A DNA stretch of 34,148 bases, from contig JAEZFW010000027.1 of NCBI GenBank assembly GCA_023417315.1, positions 1 to 34,148 of the forward strand. The letters run 5' to 3'. The notes beneath the pieces are model-generated. The model saw only the letters and a list, made by a program, of their open reading frames with translations. It ran no database searches and was not told the origin of the DNA. Below are positions 1 to 8,411 of this stretch, in pieces (the stretch's first letter is position 1; every line of letters begins with the position of its first letter). Source of the stretch: Pseudomonadota bacterium (GTDB lineage: Bacteria; Pseudomonadota; Gammaproteobacteria; Steroidobacterales; Steroidobacteraceae). The position numbers and the translations under genes are program-made.

Positions 1-3
1 TTG

Positions 4-81
4 CCCTCACCCGCCGCTGCGCTAGCGACCTCTCCCGAAGGGAGTCCCCTCTCCCCGCGGGAGAGGGTTAGGGTGAGGGGC
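4..81. repeat. Dispersed palindromic repeat (CCCTCACCC...GGGTGAGGG type)
   Basis: The element opens with CCCTCACCCGCCGC and closes with GGGTTAGGGTGAGGGG, with short internal stems such as CTCCCCGCGGGAG. Related elements recur at 12816-12940, 14336-14395, 21541-21820 and 26581-26740, always between genes. It lies just past the 3' end of the arabinofuranosidase gene and could fold into a terminator-like hairpin, which is inference. No tract of T residues follows it. Confidence 0.75.
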
Positions 82-167
82 AGCGCGAACGCGCGCTTGC
101 TGCACATTCTTGCGGCGCCTCTCGCACGGTGCCAGCAAGAAATGTCTACGGGAACGAGCTCGAGTGA

Positions 168-1727
168 CTAGGGCGCGAAGGACACCACGGTGACCGAGGC
201 CGGCGCCAGTTCCAATGTCGTTGCACTGCCCGCTCGCTTCCCTGCGATCGGCTTCGGCACTACCGTATTGGGCGCCTCGAACGTGTTCACGCTGTCGATC
301 TTCGGCGCGACCAACGTCTCGCCACGAAGATTGACGTTCTTGTGATCAGCGCTCGCTACGCGAATCCGCACCGCGCGCTTCGGATCCACGTTCGCGACCG
401 CGATCCACACCTTGCCTTCTTTATCCTTCGCGGCGATCGCATCGACTCGCGGAAGCTCGATGTCACCATTCCGATAGGTTTCGCTGTCGAGCCGGATCGG
501 TACGAACGTCGCATCCTGGAATGGCACGTACATCTTGAACACATGGTACGTCGGCGTCTTCACGAGCTTTTCTTTGTCGGTGAGCAGCATCGCCTGAAGC
601 ACGTTCACCATCTGCGCGATGTTCGCCATGCGCACGCGATCTGCGTGACGCGCAAACGTATTGATGTTGAGTGCGGCGATGATGGCGTCGCGCTGGCTGT
701 TCTGCTGCTCGAGAAATCCTTCCTTCGAGCCCGGCGTCGGCGCGAGCCATGCGCCCCACTCATCGACGACCAATGCAATCTTCTTCTCAGGATCGTACTT
801 GTCCATGATCGCGCCGTGAGTGCGAATCAATTCCTCCATCCGCACCGTCTCTTTGAGGAGCTTCGCATACTCCTCTTCGCCAAAGCCCGTCGCCTGGTAC
901 TTCGCCGGCCAGCCGCCGACGGTGTAGTAATGCAATGAGAGCCCATCGATGTCCCAGCTCCAGTTGCGCTCCTTCCACGCTTTCATCACCGCCTCGGTGT
1001 AGCCGGTGTCAGCCGTGTCGGGACCGACCGCGATCTTCTTCATCGGATGCTTCGAGTTGTAGTTACGTGTGTAGCGCGCGTAGATGCGCAGCTGGCTCAC
1101 GTAATAGTCCGGCGTCATCGAACCGCCGCATCCCCAGTTCTCGTTTCCGATGCCGACGAAGGAAATGCCAAACGGTTCGGGATGTCCGTTTGCCGCGCGT
1201 TCTTTCGCTAACGCTGTCGGTTGATCCGTGGTGAGATACTCGAACCAGTCCGCCGCTTCCTTCGGCGTGCCGGAACCGACGTTCACTGAGAGGTACGCTT
1301 CGGCGCCGATCTGGTGCACGAAATCCATGAACTCGTGCGTGCCGAACGTATTGGGCTCGATGACGCCTCCCCAATTCGGATTGAGCGTCGCCGGACGCTC
1401 GGCGCCGATCCCGTTCCTCCAATGATATTCATCGGCAAAACAGCCGCCGGGCCAGCGCACGTTCGGAACGCGCAACTCCTTCAGAGCCGCAACGACGTCG
1501 TTACGAATGCCGCGCGTGTTGGGGATGCTCGAATCGGGACCGACCCATACGCCTTCGTAGATGCCTCGACCGAGGTGCTCGGCGAATTGCCCGAAGATTT
1601 GACGGCTGATCGTCGGCCCGGTCTTGTCGGTGTCGACGGTCAGAACCAATGTGTCTTGTGCAAACGCGGCGCTTGCGATGAGCAAGCACGCGCTCGTCGC
1701 GAGCCCTAGCAGTCTCGTCTTCAGCAT
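168..1727 (-). CDS. Exported GH51 alpha-L-arabinofuranosidase
   Basis: The product probably releases terminal alpha-L-arabinofuranosyl residues from arabinoxylan or arabinan in the periplasm or outside the cell. It has 519 residues, as usual for GH51. Residues 1-24 form a signal peptide ending ASAAFA-Q. The (beta/alpha)8 domain carries the two clan GH-A glutamates: E196 in GIGNENWG is the expected acid/base and E323 in VVDEWGAW the expected nucleophile. The last 130 or so residues fit the family's C-terminal beta domain. The ATG at 1727 has a GGAGA ribosome site about 7 bases upstream. It is divergent from the GH97 gene across 218 bases, which suggests shared control. The family call is firm. 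Arabinose specificity follows from the family and is not proven by the sequence. Confidence 0.93.
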   Translation of the reverse strand: MLKTRLLGLATSACLLIASAAFAQDTLVLTVDTDKTGPTISRQIFGQFAEHLGRGIYEGVWVGPDSSIPNTRGIRNDVVAALKELRVPNVRWPGGCFADEYHWRNGIGAERPATLNPNWGGVIEPNTFGTHEFMDFVHQIGAEAYLSVNVGSGTPKEAADWFEYLTTDQPTALAKERAANGHPEPFGISFVGIGNENWGCGGSMTPDYYVSQLRIYARYTRNYNSKHPMKKIAVGPDTADTGYTEAVMKAWKERNWSWDIDGLSLHYYTVGGWPAKYQATGFGEEEYAKLLKETVRMEELIRTHGAIMDKYDPEKKIALVVDEWGAWLAPTPGSKEGFLEQQNSQRDAIIAALNINTFARHADRVRMANIAQMVNVLQAMLLTDKEKLVKTPTYHVFKMYVPFQDATFVPIRLDSETYRNGDIELPRVDAIAAKDKEGKVWIAVANVDPKRAVRIRVASADHKNVNLRGETLVAPKIDSVNTFEAPNTVVPKPIAGKRAGSATTLELAPASVTVVSFAP

Positions 1728-1802
1728 TCGGATTCTCCGTAGTCGATGGCGAAGGGGCGTTCGGCGCTCACGTCAACGGACCGCCGCTCTGATTCCCGTT
1801 TT

Positions 1803-1836
1803 GTTATTAACTCAGACAATAATCTTGATCGATCAA
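1803..1836. promoter_or_regulatory. Candidate operator between divergent GH51 and GH97 genes
   Basis: An AT-rich island stands out in an otherwise GC-rich 218-base divergent spacer. It holds TTATT and AATAA as inverted arms and, at 1825-1836, the perfect 12-bp palindrome TTGATCGATCAA. Its position between two divergent glycosidase genes fits a sugar-responsive regulator site, but no regulator gene lies nearby and the palindrome is short enough to be chance. Confidence 0.35.
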
Positions 1837-1945
1837 CGCGCTCGTTGGTCCGATTGTACGAGCATCGTTCAGCGAGCACGACTGTTCAGCCTCATCGATA
1901 TACACTCCCGGGCGGTTCCATTCCTACCATCAAGAGCCGCCGACG

Positions 1946-3898
1946 ATGATGATGAAGAAACTGTTCGTTGTGGCTTGCGCCTCTGCAGCCTTCGTTGCGC
2001 GAGTCGCATCTGCGAGCGAGCCCAACTCCGTCGCGAGCCCAGATGAACGTATCCAAGTCCGCGTTCTCCTCGACGATGGCAAGCCTCGCTATTCCGTCTC
2101 ACTCGAAGGCGCTGAAGTCCTCGCTCCTTCGCGCCTTGGCCTGCGCCGCGAGGATGCCGATTTCACTCAATCGCTCCAGCTCCTTTCGACCTCGAACATT
2201 GAAACCGTCACAGATCATTACGAACTCTTCACGAACAAGCGACGGCTCAACAAATACGAGGCTCGACGCAAGGTGTTCACGTTCCGGAATCCTGCCGGCC
2301 AACAGCTCGAAGTCATCTTTCAAGTGTCGAACGATGGGATTGCGTTCCGTTATCGCTTCCCTGAACGCAGCAGCGCCGTGCATAAGATCCTTTCGGAGGC
2401 TTCGTCATTTCGCTTCCAAGAAGACACGCGCGCCTATCTGCAGCCCATGGCTGTCGCGAAGACTGGATGGAACGGCACGAATCCGTCGTACGAGGAAACG
2501 TATGAACGTGATGCCCTCGTTGGGGCGCCTTCGCCAACCGGCGCGGGATGGGTCTTTCCGGCGCTCTTTCGGACTGGCGATGCATGGATGCTCGTGAGCG
2601 AAACCGGCTTGGATCGCAACTATTGCGGCACGCGCCTGCAGTCCGAGTGGAAAAGTTCTGAGTACTCGATTGCGTTTCCGAATCCGCTGGAAAGCATCGG
2701 CGAAGGTGCCGTCGCTCCGCAATCCACATTGCCATGGCTCACACCTTGGCGGCTGATCGTGATCGGCGATCTACGCACGATCGTCGAGTCCACACTGGGC
2801 ACCGATCTGGCAGACAAGCCGAACGTGGCAAGCAACAGTTCCGCGCAGCTACCCGGCAAGGCATCTTGGAGCTGGCCGTTGATGGGCGATGCGCATACGG
2901 TCTATGACACGCAGAAGCAGTTCATCGACTACGCCGCGGAGATGCGTTGGCAGTACACGCTCATCGACGCTTCATGGGATCAGCAGATCGGCTATGACAA
3001 GCTCAAAGAGCTCGTCGACTATGCACGCACGAAAGGCGTCAAGATTCTGGTCTGGTACAACTCCGCCGGAGACTGGAACACGACACCCATGACGCCCCGC
3101 GACCGCATGCTCACGCACGAGAGTCGCGCGGCCGAGTTCGAGAGGCTCAAGAAGATCGGCGTTGCTGGTCTCAAGATCGACTTCTTTCCGGGCGATGGGC
3201 AATCGTCGATCGCTTACTACCACGACATTCTGCAAGATGCGGCTCGCTACGGCTTCGCCATCAACTTTCACGGTTCCACCTTGCCGCGCGGCTGGCACCG
3301 TACGTATCCGAATCTCATGACGATGGAGGCCGTGAAGGGGCTCGAGTTCGTCACGTTCGATCAGCGCAATGCTGAAGATGAGCCGACGCACGCTGCCATG
3401 CTGCCGTTCACCCGCAATGTGTTCGATCCGATGGATTTCACCCCGGTTGTACTGGACAAGATCAACAACATCGAACGTCGCACGAGCAGCGCGTTCGAGC
3501 TCGCGCTCTCGGTGCTGTTCACGTCTGGCATTCAGCACTACGCCGAGATTCCGGAAGGCATGGCGAAGGCTCCTTCGTATGTGCGCGACTTCTTGAAGCG
3601 TGTGCCGAGCGTCTGGGACGATGTGCGCTTTCTCACTGGCGACCCGGGAAAGTACGTCGCGCTCGCGCGGCGCGCTGGCGACAAATGGTACGTGGCGGGA
3701 ATCAACGCAGAGCGAACCGAGCGCGAGCTCATGCTCGACCTGAGCTCGCTCGGTCCGCTGCGATCGGCGACGCTGATCAGCGATGGCGACGGCGGGAATT
3801 TGTCGTTCGCGACTCGCACGCTCGAGCTCAATAGCAAGCCAGTGCCCGTTCGCGTACGCGGACGAGGGGGTTTCGTCATTGAGATGCAATCGCGCTAG
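1946..3898 (+). CDS. Exported GH97 glycosidase, retaining-type active site
   Basis: This 650-residue enzyme has the length and order of GH97: signal peptide (about 1-24), N-terminal beta-sandwich, catalytic barrel (about 300-560) and C-terminal beta domain. GH97 enzymes hydrolyse alpha-glucosides (inverting, SusB-like) or alpha-galactosides (retaining). Here D412 in GLKIDFFPGDGQ sits where the retaining nucleophile is expected. The Glu of the inverting NAHEA motif is missing; the matching stretch reads NFHGSTLPRGW. E461 in TMEAVKGLEF is the likely acid/base. This favours a retaining, alpha-galactosidase-like enzyme; the motif assignment is from memory of the family. Translation may begin at any of three consecutive ATG codons, and no clear ribosome site precedes them. 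With the divergent GH51 gene it fits breakdown of plant polysaccharide side chains. Confidence 0.9.
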   Translation: MMMKKLFVVACASAAFVARVASASEPNSVASPDERIQVRVLLDDGKPRYSVSLEGAEVLAPSRLGLRREDADFTQSLQLLSTSNIETVTDHYELFTNKRRLNKYEARRKVFTFRNPAGQQLEVIFQVSNDGIAFRYRFPERSSAVHKILSEASSFRFQEDTRAYLQPMAVAKTGWNGTNPSYEETYERDALVGAPSPTGAGWVFPALFRTGDAWMLVSETGLDRNYCGTRLQSEWKSSEYSIAFPNPLESIGEGAVAPQSTLPWLTPWRLIVIGDLRTIVESTLGTDLADKPNVASNSSAQLPGKASWSWPLMGDAHTVYDTQKQFIDYAAEMRWQYTLIDASWDQQIGYDKLKELVDYARTKGVKILVWYNSAGDWNTTPMTPRDRMLTHESRAAEFERLKKIGVAGLKIDFFPGDGQSSIAYYHDILQDAARYGFAINFHGSTLPRGWHRTYPNLMTMEAVKGLEFVTFDQRNAEDEPTHAAMLPFTRNVFDPMDFTPVVLDKINNIERRTSSAFELALSVLFTSGIQHYAEIPEGMAKAPSYVRDFLKRVPSVWDDVRFLTGDPGKYVALARRAGDKWYVAGINAERTERELMLDLSSLGPLRSATLISDGDGGNLSFATRTLELNSKPVPVRVRGRGGFVIEMQSR

Positions 3899-3930
3899 CG
3901 GTCGATATCCCGTTGACCCGCTCTTCGCTC

Positions 3931-4202
3931 TGATAGGCCCTCGCCTCCGCGAGGGTGACGAAGGTGGTTACGTGTGTCGGGTTGAAACCCGACCTACAGC
4001 GTCATCGTCCTCGCGAACGCGAGGATCCATCCGCTCTGCCTCAGAACCCTGATAGGCCCTCGCCTCGCGAGGGTGACGAAGGTGGTTGCGTGTGTCGGGT
4101 TGAAACCCGACCTACAACGTCGTCGTCCTCGCGAAGGCGGGGATCCATCCGCTCTGCCTCGAAGAACCCTGATAGGCCCTCGCCTCCGCGAGGGTGACGA
4201 AC
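3931..4202. repeat. Mosaic tandem repeat, two full units and a partial third
   Basis: This fills the 315-base gap between the GH97 and MocR genes. Two units of about 120 bases (3931-4049 and 4050-4169) and the first 33 bases of a third begin TGATAGGCCCTCGCCT. Each full unit strings together three palindromes: CCTCGCxxxGCGAGG, GTCGGGTTGAAACCCGAC (3976-3993 and 4094-4111) and a CGTCxTCGTCCTCGCGAA...GGATCCATCC stretch like dispersed repeats of many proteobacteria. Copies differ by scattered substitutions and small indels. I see no gene here; reading frames across it are repeat artefacts. Both flanking genes end here, so it may also terminate transcription. Confidence 0.85.
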
Positions 4203-4213
4203 ACTTAGAGTGC

Positions 4214-5623
4214 CTATCGAGTGCCAGCGCTGAGTCGCCCGAGCTCGGCGATCGCGCGCTCGATCGCCGGCGTGAACGGATGGCCGCAGTTGATGCGCAG
4301 ACAATTGCCGAAGACTCGGCGGGCAGAGAACATCGGGCCCGGTGCGACGCTGATGTTCTCCGCGAGCGCCGCGCGATAGATCTTCATCGCGTCGGCGTCA
4401 GGCGGCAGCTCGACCCACACGAAATAGCCACCTTCCGGAACGGCGAGCCGATAACCTGCAGGGAAAGATCGTCTGATGCAGCGAACGACTTCAGCTTGTT
4501 GCGCGCGCAGCGCACGCCGAAGCTGCTGGAGATGCGCATCGAATCCATCGTGCCTCAGCATCGCTGCGATGCCATCCTGAATGGGCACGCTCGTGGCGAT
4601 GCTGCTCGTGATCTTGCGACGCTGGACGTCTTGCGCAAACCGGCCTGCCGCCACCCACCCGAGCCGATAGCCGGGCGCTAGGCATTTCGCAAACGAACCG
4701 CAGTTCAACACGAGACCTTTCTTGTCGTACGCCTTTGCGGGCCGCGGCCGTTCATCGAAGTACAGCTCCGCGTACACATCATCTTCGATCAGCGGGATCT
4801 CATGACGTGCGAGCAAACTGACGAGATCGCGCTTGCGCTCGTCCGGCATGGTTGCACCGAGCGGATTCTGGAAACTCGTCATGAACCAGCATGCGCGAAT
4901 ATCGTGCTTCGCGATTGCGTTCTCGAGTGCTCCGAGATCGACACCGTGGACGGGGTGCGTCGGAATCTCGACCGCCTTCAGACCGGCAGACTCGATCGCT
5001 TGCAGGCACGCGTAGAACGTCGGCGATTCGATCGCGACCACATCGCCGGGACGCGTCAACGTCGCGAGGGCTAGGTTGAGCGCTTCAAGCGCGCCCGCGG
5101 TGATCACGATCTCGCTCGCATTGACACTGGCGCCGGAAAGCAAGTACCGGCGTGAGATTTGCCGGCGCAGCTCTTCGCTTCCGGGTGGAAGGCTCTGCAC
5201 GCTTTCCCACGGATCCATGTGCCGCGCGCTGCTCCCTAAGAAGCGCGCGAGCTTCGCCCACGGAAACAGTGTGGGACTCGGGAATGCCGAGCCGAGCGGG
5301 ACGATGTCGCGGTCGCGGGTGCTTTCGAGGATCTCGAATACGAGCTCACTGATCTCGACGCTCGTCGACTTGGATGGGGGGCTCGAACGCTTGGGCTCAG
5401 GAACTTCTCGCCGCCAACGTTCACTCACGTAATAGCCAGAGCGCGGCTTCGCTTCGATCAGATCCTGCGATTCGAGCACTTCGTAGGCACGCATCGCGGT
5501 GGCAGGACTGACGCCACGCTGACGCACCAGATCGCGGACAGAAGGGACGCGCTCGCCGACTTGCAGCGTGCCTTGCTTGATGAGCCCGGCGAGCTCATCC
5601 GCCAGGTTGCGATAGCGAGTCAC
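4214..5623 (-). CDS. MocR-type PLP-dependent GntR-family regulator
   Basis: This is a 469-residue fusion typical of MocR proteins. A GntR winged helix (about 1-70, with the VGERVPSVRDLV signature) precedes a fold-type I aminotransferase-like domain. K313 in GSFAKCLAPGYRLGW is the expected Schiff-base lysine, D281 in IEDDVYAELYF the pyridine-nitrogen partner and N253 in QNPLGA another PLP contact. Members of this family usually use PLP as an effector or act on amino-acid, amine or vitamin B6 genes; the ligand cannot be read from sequence. Translation starts at GTG 5623 with no obvious ribosome site. It begins 37 bases after the DUF2909 gene on the same strand, so it may be co-transcribed with that pair. 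The target is unknown. Confidence 0.92.
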   Translation of the reverse strand: MTRYRNLADELAGLIKQGTLQVGERVPSVRDLVRQRGVSPATAMRAYEVLESQDLIEAKPRSGYYVSERWRREVPEPKRSSPPSKSTSVEISELVFEILESTRDRDIVPLGSAFPSPTLFPWAKLARFLGSSARHMDPWESVQSLPPGSEELRRQISRRYLLSGASVNASEIVITAGALEALNLALATLTRPGDVVAIESPTFYACLQAIESAGLKAVEIPTHPVHGVDLGALENAIAKHDIRACWFMTSFQNPLGATMPDERKRDLVSLLARHEIPLIEDDVYAELYFDERPRPAKAYDKKGLVLNCGSFAKCLAPGYRLGWVAAGRFAQDVQRRKITSSIATSVPIQDGIAAMLRHDGFDAHLQQLRRALRAQQAEVVRCIRRSFPAGYRLAVPEGGYFVWVELPPDADAMKIYRAALAENISVAPGPMFSARRVFGNCLRINCGHPFTPAIERAIAELGRLSAGTR

Positions 5624-5659
5624 TTTGGCTGTGAGCGCTAGGCTGTAGCCAGACGAGCA

Positions 5660-5857
5660 TCAAAGCCGATGCGGCTCCAGAAGACCGAAGTGCCACCCGA
5701 TGAACAACAATACGAACAAGGCGACGGACAATCCGATGCGAACGGTCAACGCGTTGACCATCTGCTTGCTGTCCTGCGGTCCTGAGACCATCGAGAACAT
5801 CGCGCGACCCAGACTCGCAACGATCGCCACCAAAGTAGCAAGGATGAGCACCTTCAT
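5660..5857 (-). CDS. DUF2909 twin-transmembrane small protein
   Basis: This 65-residue protein starts MKVLILATLVAIVASLG and has two membrane helices (about 2-22 and 41-58) joined by a short polar loop, with the ALTVRIGLSVALF core of the DUF2909 family. The ATG at 5857 is preceded by GGAGG seven bases away and overlaps the stop of the upstream gene by ATGA, so the two are probably translationally coupled. From memory, relatives in proteobacteria often sit in cytochrome c oxidase operons next to the subunit III and SURF1 genes; no oxidase gene is present here. Its molecular role is unknown. An upstream frame extension is not credible because it runs through the neighbouring gene. Confidence 0.85.
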   Translation of the reverse strand: MKVLILATLVAIVASLGRAMFSMVSGPQDSKQMVNALTVRIGLSVALFVLLFIGWHFGLLEPHRL

Positions 5858-6075
5858 GATTGAACCTCCGTCGATGCGCTCTCGTTCGCAAGGCGTTCCT
5901 GTTCGCGCTGCTCCTTGCGGATCGTCATCACGAGGCCGCCGAACGCAACGCACATGAACAGCACGAGCGCGATCATGAGAAACGCCAGTCCGCCTGCGAG
6001 CCGAAAGGCTTCATTGATGCCGATGAGGACGCCGATCGGCGTCGTGACCAGCAGTAACGGTTTGGCGATGCGCAC
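5854..6075 (-). CDS. Small two-helix inner-membrane protein
   Basis: The product has 73 residues from GTG 6075 (VRIAKPLLLVTTPIGVL), with two hydrophobic segments (about 6-22 and 28-52) and a charged tail, KEQREQERLANES. GGAG lies about nine bases upstream of the GTG. An in-frame ATG at 6135 would add 20 residues but lacks a ribosome site, and a far longer open frame runs back through the pirin gene antisense. The gene overlaps the DUF2909 start by four bases, so two tiny membrane proteins are coupled. I recall similar unnamed proteins in gammaproteobacteria but know no function; interaction with the DUF2909 partner is inferred from coupling alone. Confidence 0.72.
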   Translation of the reverse strand: MRIAKPLLLVTTPIGVLIGINEAFRLAGGLAFLMIALVLFMCVAFGGLVMTIRKEQREQERLANESASTEVQS

Positions 6076-6209
6076 GTATTCACTCCACTCACAACCTTTT
6101 CCGTGGAGGTGAGCATAAACCCAACTGTGCTGCATAACAGTCACAGATCGGACGGGAAAAATTGACACAGATGGTCGGAGATAGTGGGTTGAACCAGACC
6201 CCCAGTTCG

Positions 6210-7103
6210 TTAGGACATCGGATTGGGGGGCGGCGCGGGGTCGCCGGGAAGAGGAATGAACTCGCTGTTGTCGAGATCTGGCAGCTTCATCCTGCCGGCG
6301 CGCCAGTCCGATTTCGCTTGCTCGATGCGCTCCTTCGATGATGAGACGAAGTTCCATTCGATGAATCGCTCGCCAACCGGCTCGCCGCCGAGCAGCATCA
6401 CATTCGATTCTTCGAGCGCGCGCACGCGCGGTGCTCCGCCGGATCGAATGACCGCCATGTCGCCCATGCTCACGCGCTCTCCTTCGACTTCGACGGAACC
6501 TGTGACGACATACAACGCGCGTTCCGAATATCGAGAAGGCAACGCGCACTCCGCATCTCGAGCCAACTCGCCATGCAAGTAGAAGATCGGCGAATACACT
6601 CGAACGGCAGCCTTCAATCCATACGCCTCGCCGGCGATCAGACGCAGACGTGCACCGCCGTCCTCGACCACTGGCAACTCTCTGCCCTCGTGATGGGCAA
6701 ACCAAGGATCGGTCTCCTCATGTTCATTCGGCAGCGCAACCCACGCTTGAATGCCGTTCATCTTGCCGCCTTCTCGGCGGGCGCGTTCGAACCGTTCTGA
6801 ATGCGTAATGCCGCGGCCCGCAGTCATCCAATTCACTTCGCCCGGTCTGATGGGCTGCTCGGAGCCCACGCTGTCTCGATGCATGATCTCGCCTTCGAGC
6901 AGATACGTAATCGTCGCAAGTCCGATGTGCGGATGCGGACGCACATCCGTCGAACGTGGAATGCCCGGCTGAAAATCGATCGGGCCCATGTGATCGAAGA
7001 AGATGAACGGCCCGACCATTCGACGCTGCGCGAACGGCAGCACTCTGCCTACTTCGAATCCGCCGAGATCGCGGCGGCGTTGCTGAATGAGTAGATCGAT
7101 CAT
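6210..7103 (-). CDS. Pirin-family bicupin protein
   Basis: This 297-residue protein is a typical pirin, with two cupin domains and the N-terminal signature RPHPHIGLATITYLLEGE. The iron site is intact: H57, H59, H101 and E103 match human pirin positions 56, 58, 101 and 103. Pirins are cytoplasmic; some, such as E. coli YhhW, act as quercetin dioxygenases and others modulate transcription or metabolism. Which applies here cannot be told. The ATG at 7103 has AGGAG six bases upstream. It starts 55 bases after the anti-sigma gene on the same strand, so read-through from the sigma operon is possible but unproven. Several members of this family respond to oxidative stress, which would fit such a position. 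Confidence 0.93.
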   Translation of the reverse strand: MIDLLIQQRRRDLGGFEVGRVLPFAQRRMVGPFIFFDHMGPIDFQPGIPRSTDVRPHPHIGLATITYLLEGEIMHRDSVGSEQPIRPGEVNWMTAGRGITHSERFERARREGGKMNGIQAWVALPNEHEETDPWFAHHEGRELPVVEDGGARLRLIAGEAYGLKAAVRVYSPIFYLHGELARDAECALPSRYSERALYVVTGSVEVEGERVSMGDMAVIRSGGAPRVRALEESNVMLLGGEPVGERFIEWNFVSSSKERIEQAKSDWRAGRMKLPDLDNSEFIPLPGDPAPPPNPMS

Positions 7104-7158
7104 ATCCGGCTCCTTCGATCGTCGAAGGAGCTCTCATACAAGAGTTCGCGCGGATCGT

Positions 7159-7869
7159 CTACCAGCCCTTCTCTCGCGCGGACGCCTCCTCCTCGAGCGT
7201 GAGCGGCTCCCCTTCGATCCACTGATCGATGGCGGCGAGCACGCCCGCCGGTAGCGCCGACGATGCGCGCTCATATTGCGCTGATCGAGCCGGCGCTTCT
7301 GCAAGCGCGTGAATGTTCCATCCATCAGCGCCGCGGCAAGCAAGCCCTGAGAGATCATCTCGCGAAATGAATGCTCGACAGAATGCCCCGTTCCTGGAGC
7401 GAAAACTCAGCGCCACGCGGTGTTCTCCTTCGCCATCGGAGAGCTGCTCCTTGAGGGCGCGTTCGAGCGGACCGGCGGCAATGAGAGAGCCATCGCGTTC
7501 CACGAACGTCAACCGAGACTCGAGCGCCGTTAGACCGATCAGAACACCAAGCAGCAACGATGCCGCGATCGCAGCCCACTCGGGCCACGACCAACGCGCT
7601 CGCCCTCGTGTCTTGCCTTCTCTCGCATCGCGGAGATCGACCACTCGAGTTCTGGCGGGCGCATCGATTGCCGCGGTCAGCCGATCCGGGATGGGCTCAT
7701 CGAGTACGGGCGCGAATGCGGCCTGCAATTGCTCGCGCGCGGCCCGATGCTCTTGCACGCGTGCCGCAAGCGCCGGATCGCGGGCGAGCGCTGCGGCGAT
7801 CTCGGCACGCGCGCCCTCATCCAACTCACCGTCCGCATAAGCCATCAACTGCTCATCGGTGAAGCTCAT
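7159..7869 (-). CDS. Membrane anti-sigma factor
   Basis: This 236-residue protein starts MSFTDEQLMAYADGELD, a common opening of cytoplasmic anti-sigma domains, but lacks the HxxxCxxC zinc motif. One membrane helix spans about 97-116 (PEWAAIAASLLLGVLIGLT). The 120-residue C-terminal part should lie in the periplasm and holds two cysteines (FCRAF and LACRG). The start overlaps the sigma gene by 17 bases, the standard arrangement for an ECF sigma/anti-sigma pair. Its expected role is to hold the sigma factor at the membrane until a periplasmic signal releases it. The periplasmic sensor part is not a family I can name. The neighbouring secreted protease could be an effector or a release factor; that is inference. 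Confidence 0.88.
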   Translation of the reverse strand: MSFTDEQLMAYADGELDEGARAEIAAALARDPALAARVQEHRAAREQLQAAFAPVLDEPIPDRLTAAIDAPARTRVVDLRDAREGKTRGRARWSWPEWAAIAASLLLGVLIGLTALESRLTFVERDGSLIAAGPLERALKEQLSDGEGEHRVALSFRSRNGAFCRAFISRDDLSGLACRGADGWNIHALAEAPARSAQYERASSALPAGVLAAIDQWIEGEPLTLEEEASAREKGW

Positions 7870-8362
7870 GACCGCGCTCCTTCAAGATTGTCTGCAACGC
7901 TTCTCGAGCCCGTGCCAACCGGCTCATGACAGTCCCGATCGGGATCTCGAGCACATGCGCGGCTTCCTTGTAGGCAAGCCCTTCGACCAGGACCAGACCT
8001 ACGACGAGCCGCTGCTCCAGCGGCAGGCGTTCGAGCGCGGCTTGGACAGACCAGGCATGTTCATGCGGCTCGAGCCCTCGATCGCCGATATTCTCGGCCT
8101 CATCTTCGCGTGCAAGGACGCGCCCTGCCCTTTGTCGCGATCGCATCTCATCGACCCAAGCGTTGCGCATGATGCCAAACATCCAGCTTTCGAACTTCGA
8201 CTCACCGCCCCATTGCGCATGTCGCTCGAGGGCGCGTTCGATTGCGAGTTGCACGAGATCGTCTGCATCGTGCACGTGATGCGTGATCGTGCGCGCGAAA
8301 CGCCGCAGCCGGGGCAAGGCCTCCGTGAGCTTCTCGCGAATGGTGTCCAGCGACGCTGTCAT
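7853..8362 (-). CDS. ECF-subfamily RNA polymerase sigma factor
   Basis: This 169-residue protein has the two ECF regions only. Region 2 covers about 15-85 (DADDLVQLAIERALER and FESWMFGIMRNAWVDEMR) and binds core RNA polymerase and the -10 element. Region 4 covers about 108-160 (LPLEQRLVVGLVLVEGLAYKEAA, then GTVMSRLARAREAL) and is the -35-reading helix-turn-helix. The anti-sigma gene overlaps its end. A promoter-like GGAATAA-N15-CGTCTA sits upstream of its own start, and the same pattern stands before the secreted-protein gene at 9836. Autoregulation is therefore likely. The ATG at 8362 lacks a strong ribosome site. Confidence 0.94.
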   Translation of the reverse strand: MTASLDTIREKLTEALPRLRRFARTITHHVHDADDLVQLAIERALERHAQWGGESKFESWMFGIMRNAWVDEMRSRQRAGRVLAREDEAENIGDRGLEPHEHAWSVQAALERLPLEQRLVVGLVLVEGLAYKEAAHVLEIPIGTVMSRLARAREALQTILKERGHELHR

Positions 8363-8383
8363 AATTTCGTACGTATCGTCGTA

Positions 8384-8411
8384 TAGACGTCCGGGCCTGC
8401 GATTTTATTCC
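8384..8411 (-). promoter_or_regulatory. Predicted ECF promoter of the sigma/anti-sigma operon
   Basis: Read on the minus strand, GGAATAA (8411-8405) is followed by 15 bases and then CGTCTA (8389-8384). This has the bipartite look of an ECF promoter and lies about 20 bases upstream of the sigma ATG. The match at 9763-9790 has the same -35 heptamer, the same spacer and CGTCCT at -10, which supports recognition by the sigma factor encoded here. Confidence 0.7.

Noticed and set aside
2972..3889. 305-codon open frame on the minus strand
   Set aside because: It lies wholly antisense to the GH97 gene, whose domains and catalytic motifs are clear. GC-rich codon use commonly opens such mirror frames. 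No ribosome site or family resemblance.
3931..4202. Possible CRISPR array or attachment site
   Set aside because: Units are 120 bases, wholly repeated without variable spacers, and no integrase or cas gene is near.
6076..6705. N-terminal extension of the 73-residue membrane protein gene
   Set aside because: The open frame runs antisense... out of frame through the pirin gene and encodes Arg-rich sequence. The GTG at 6075 has a ribosome site and gives a sensible two-helix protein.
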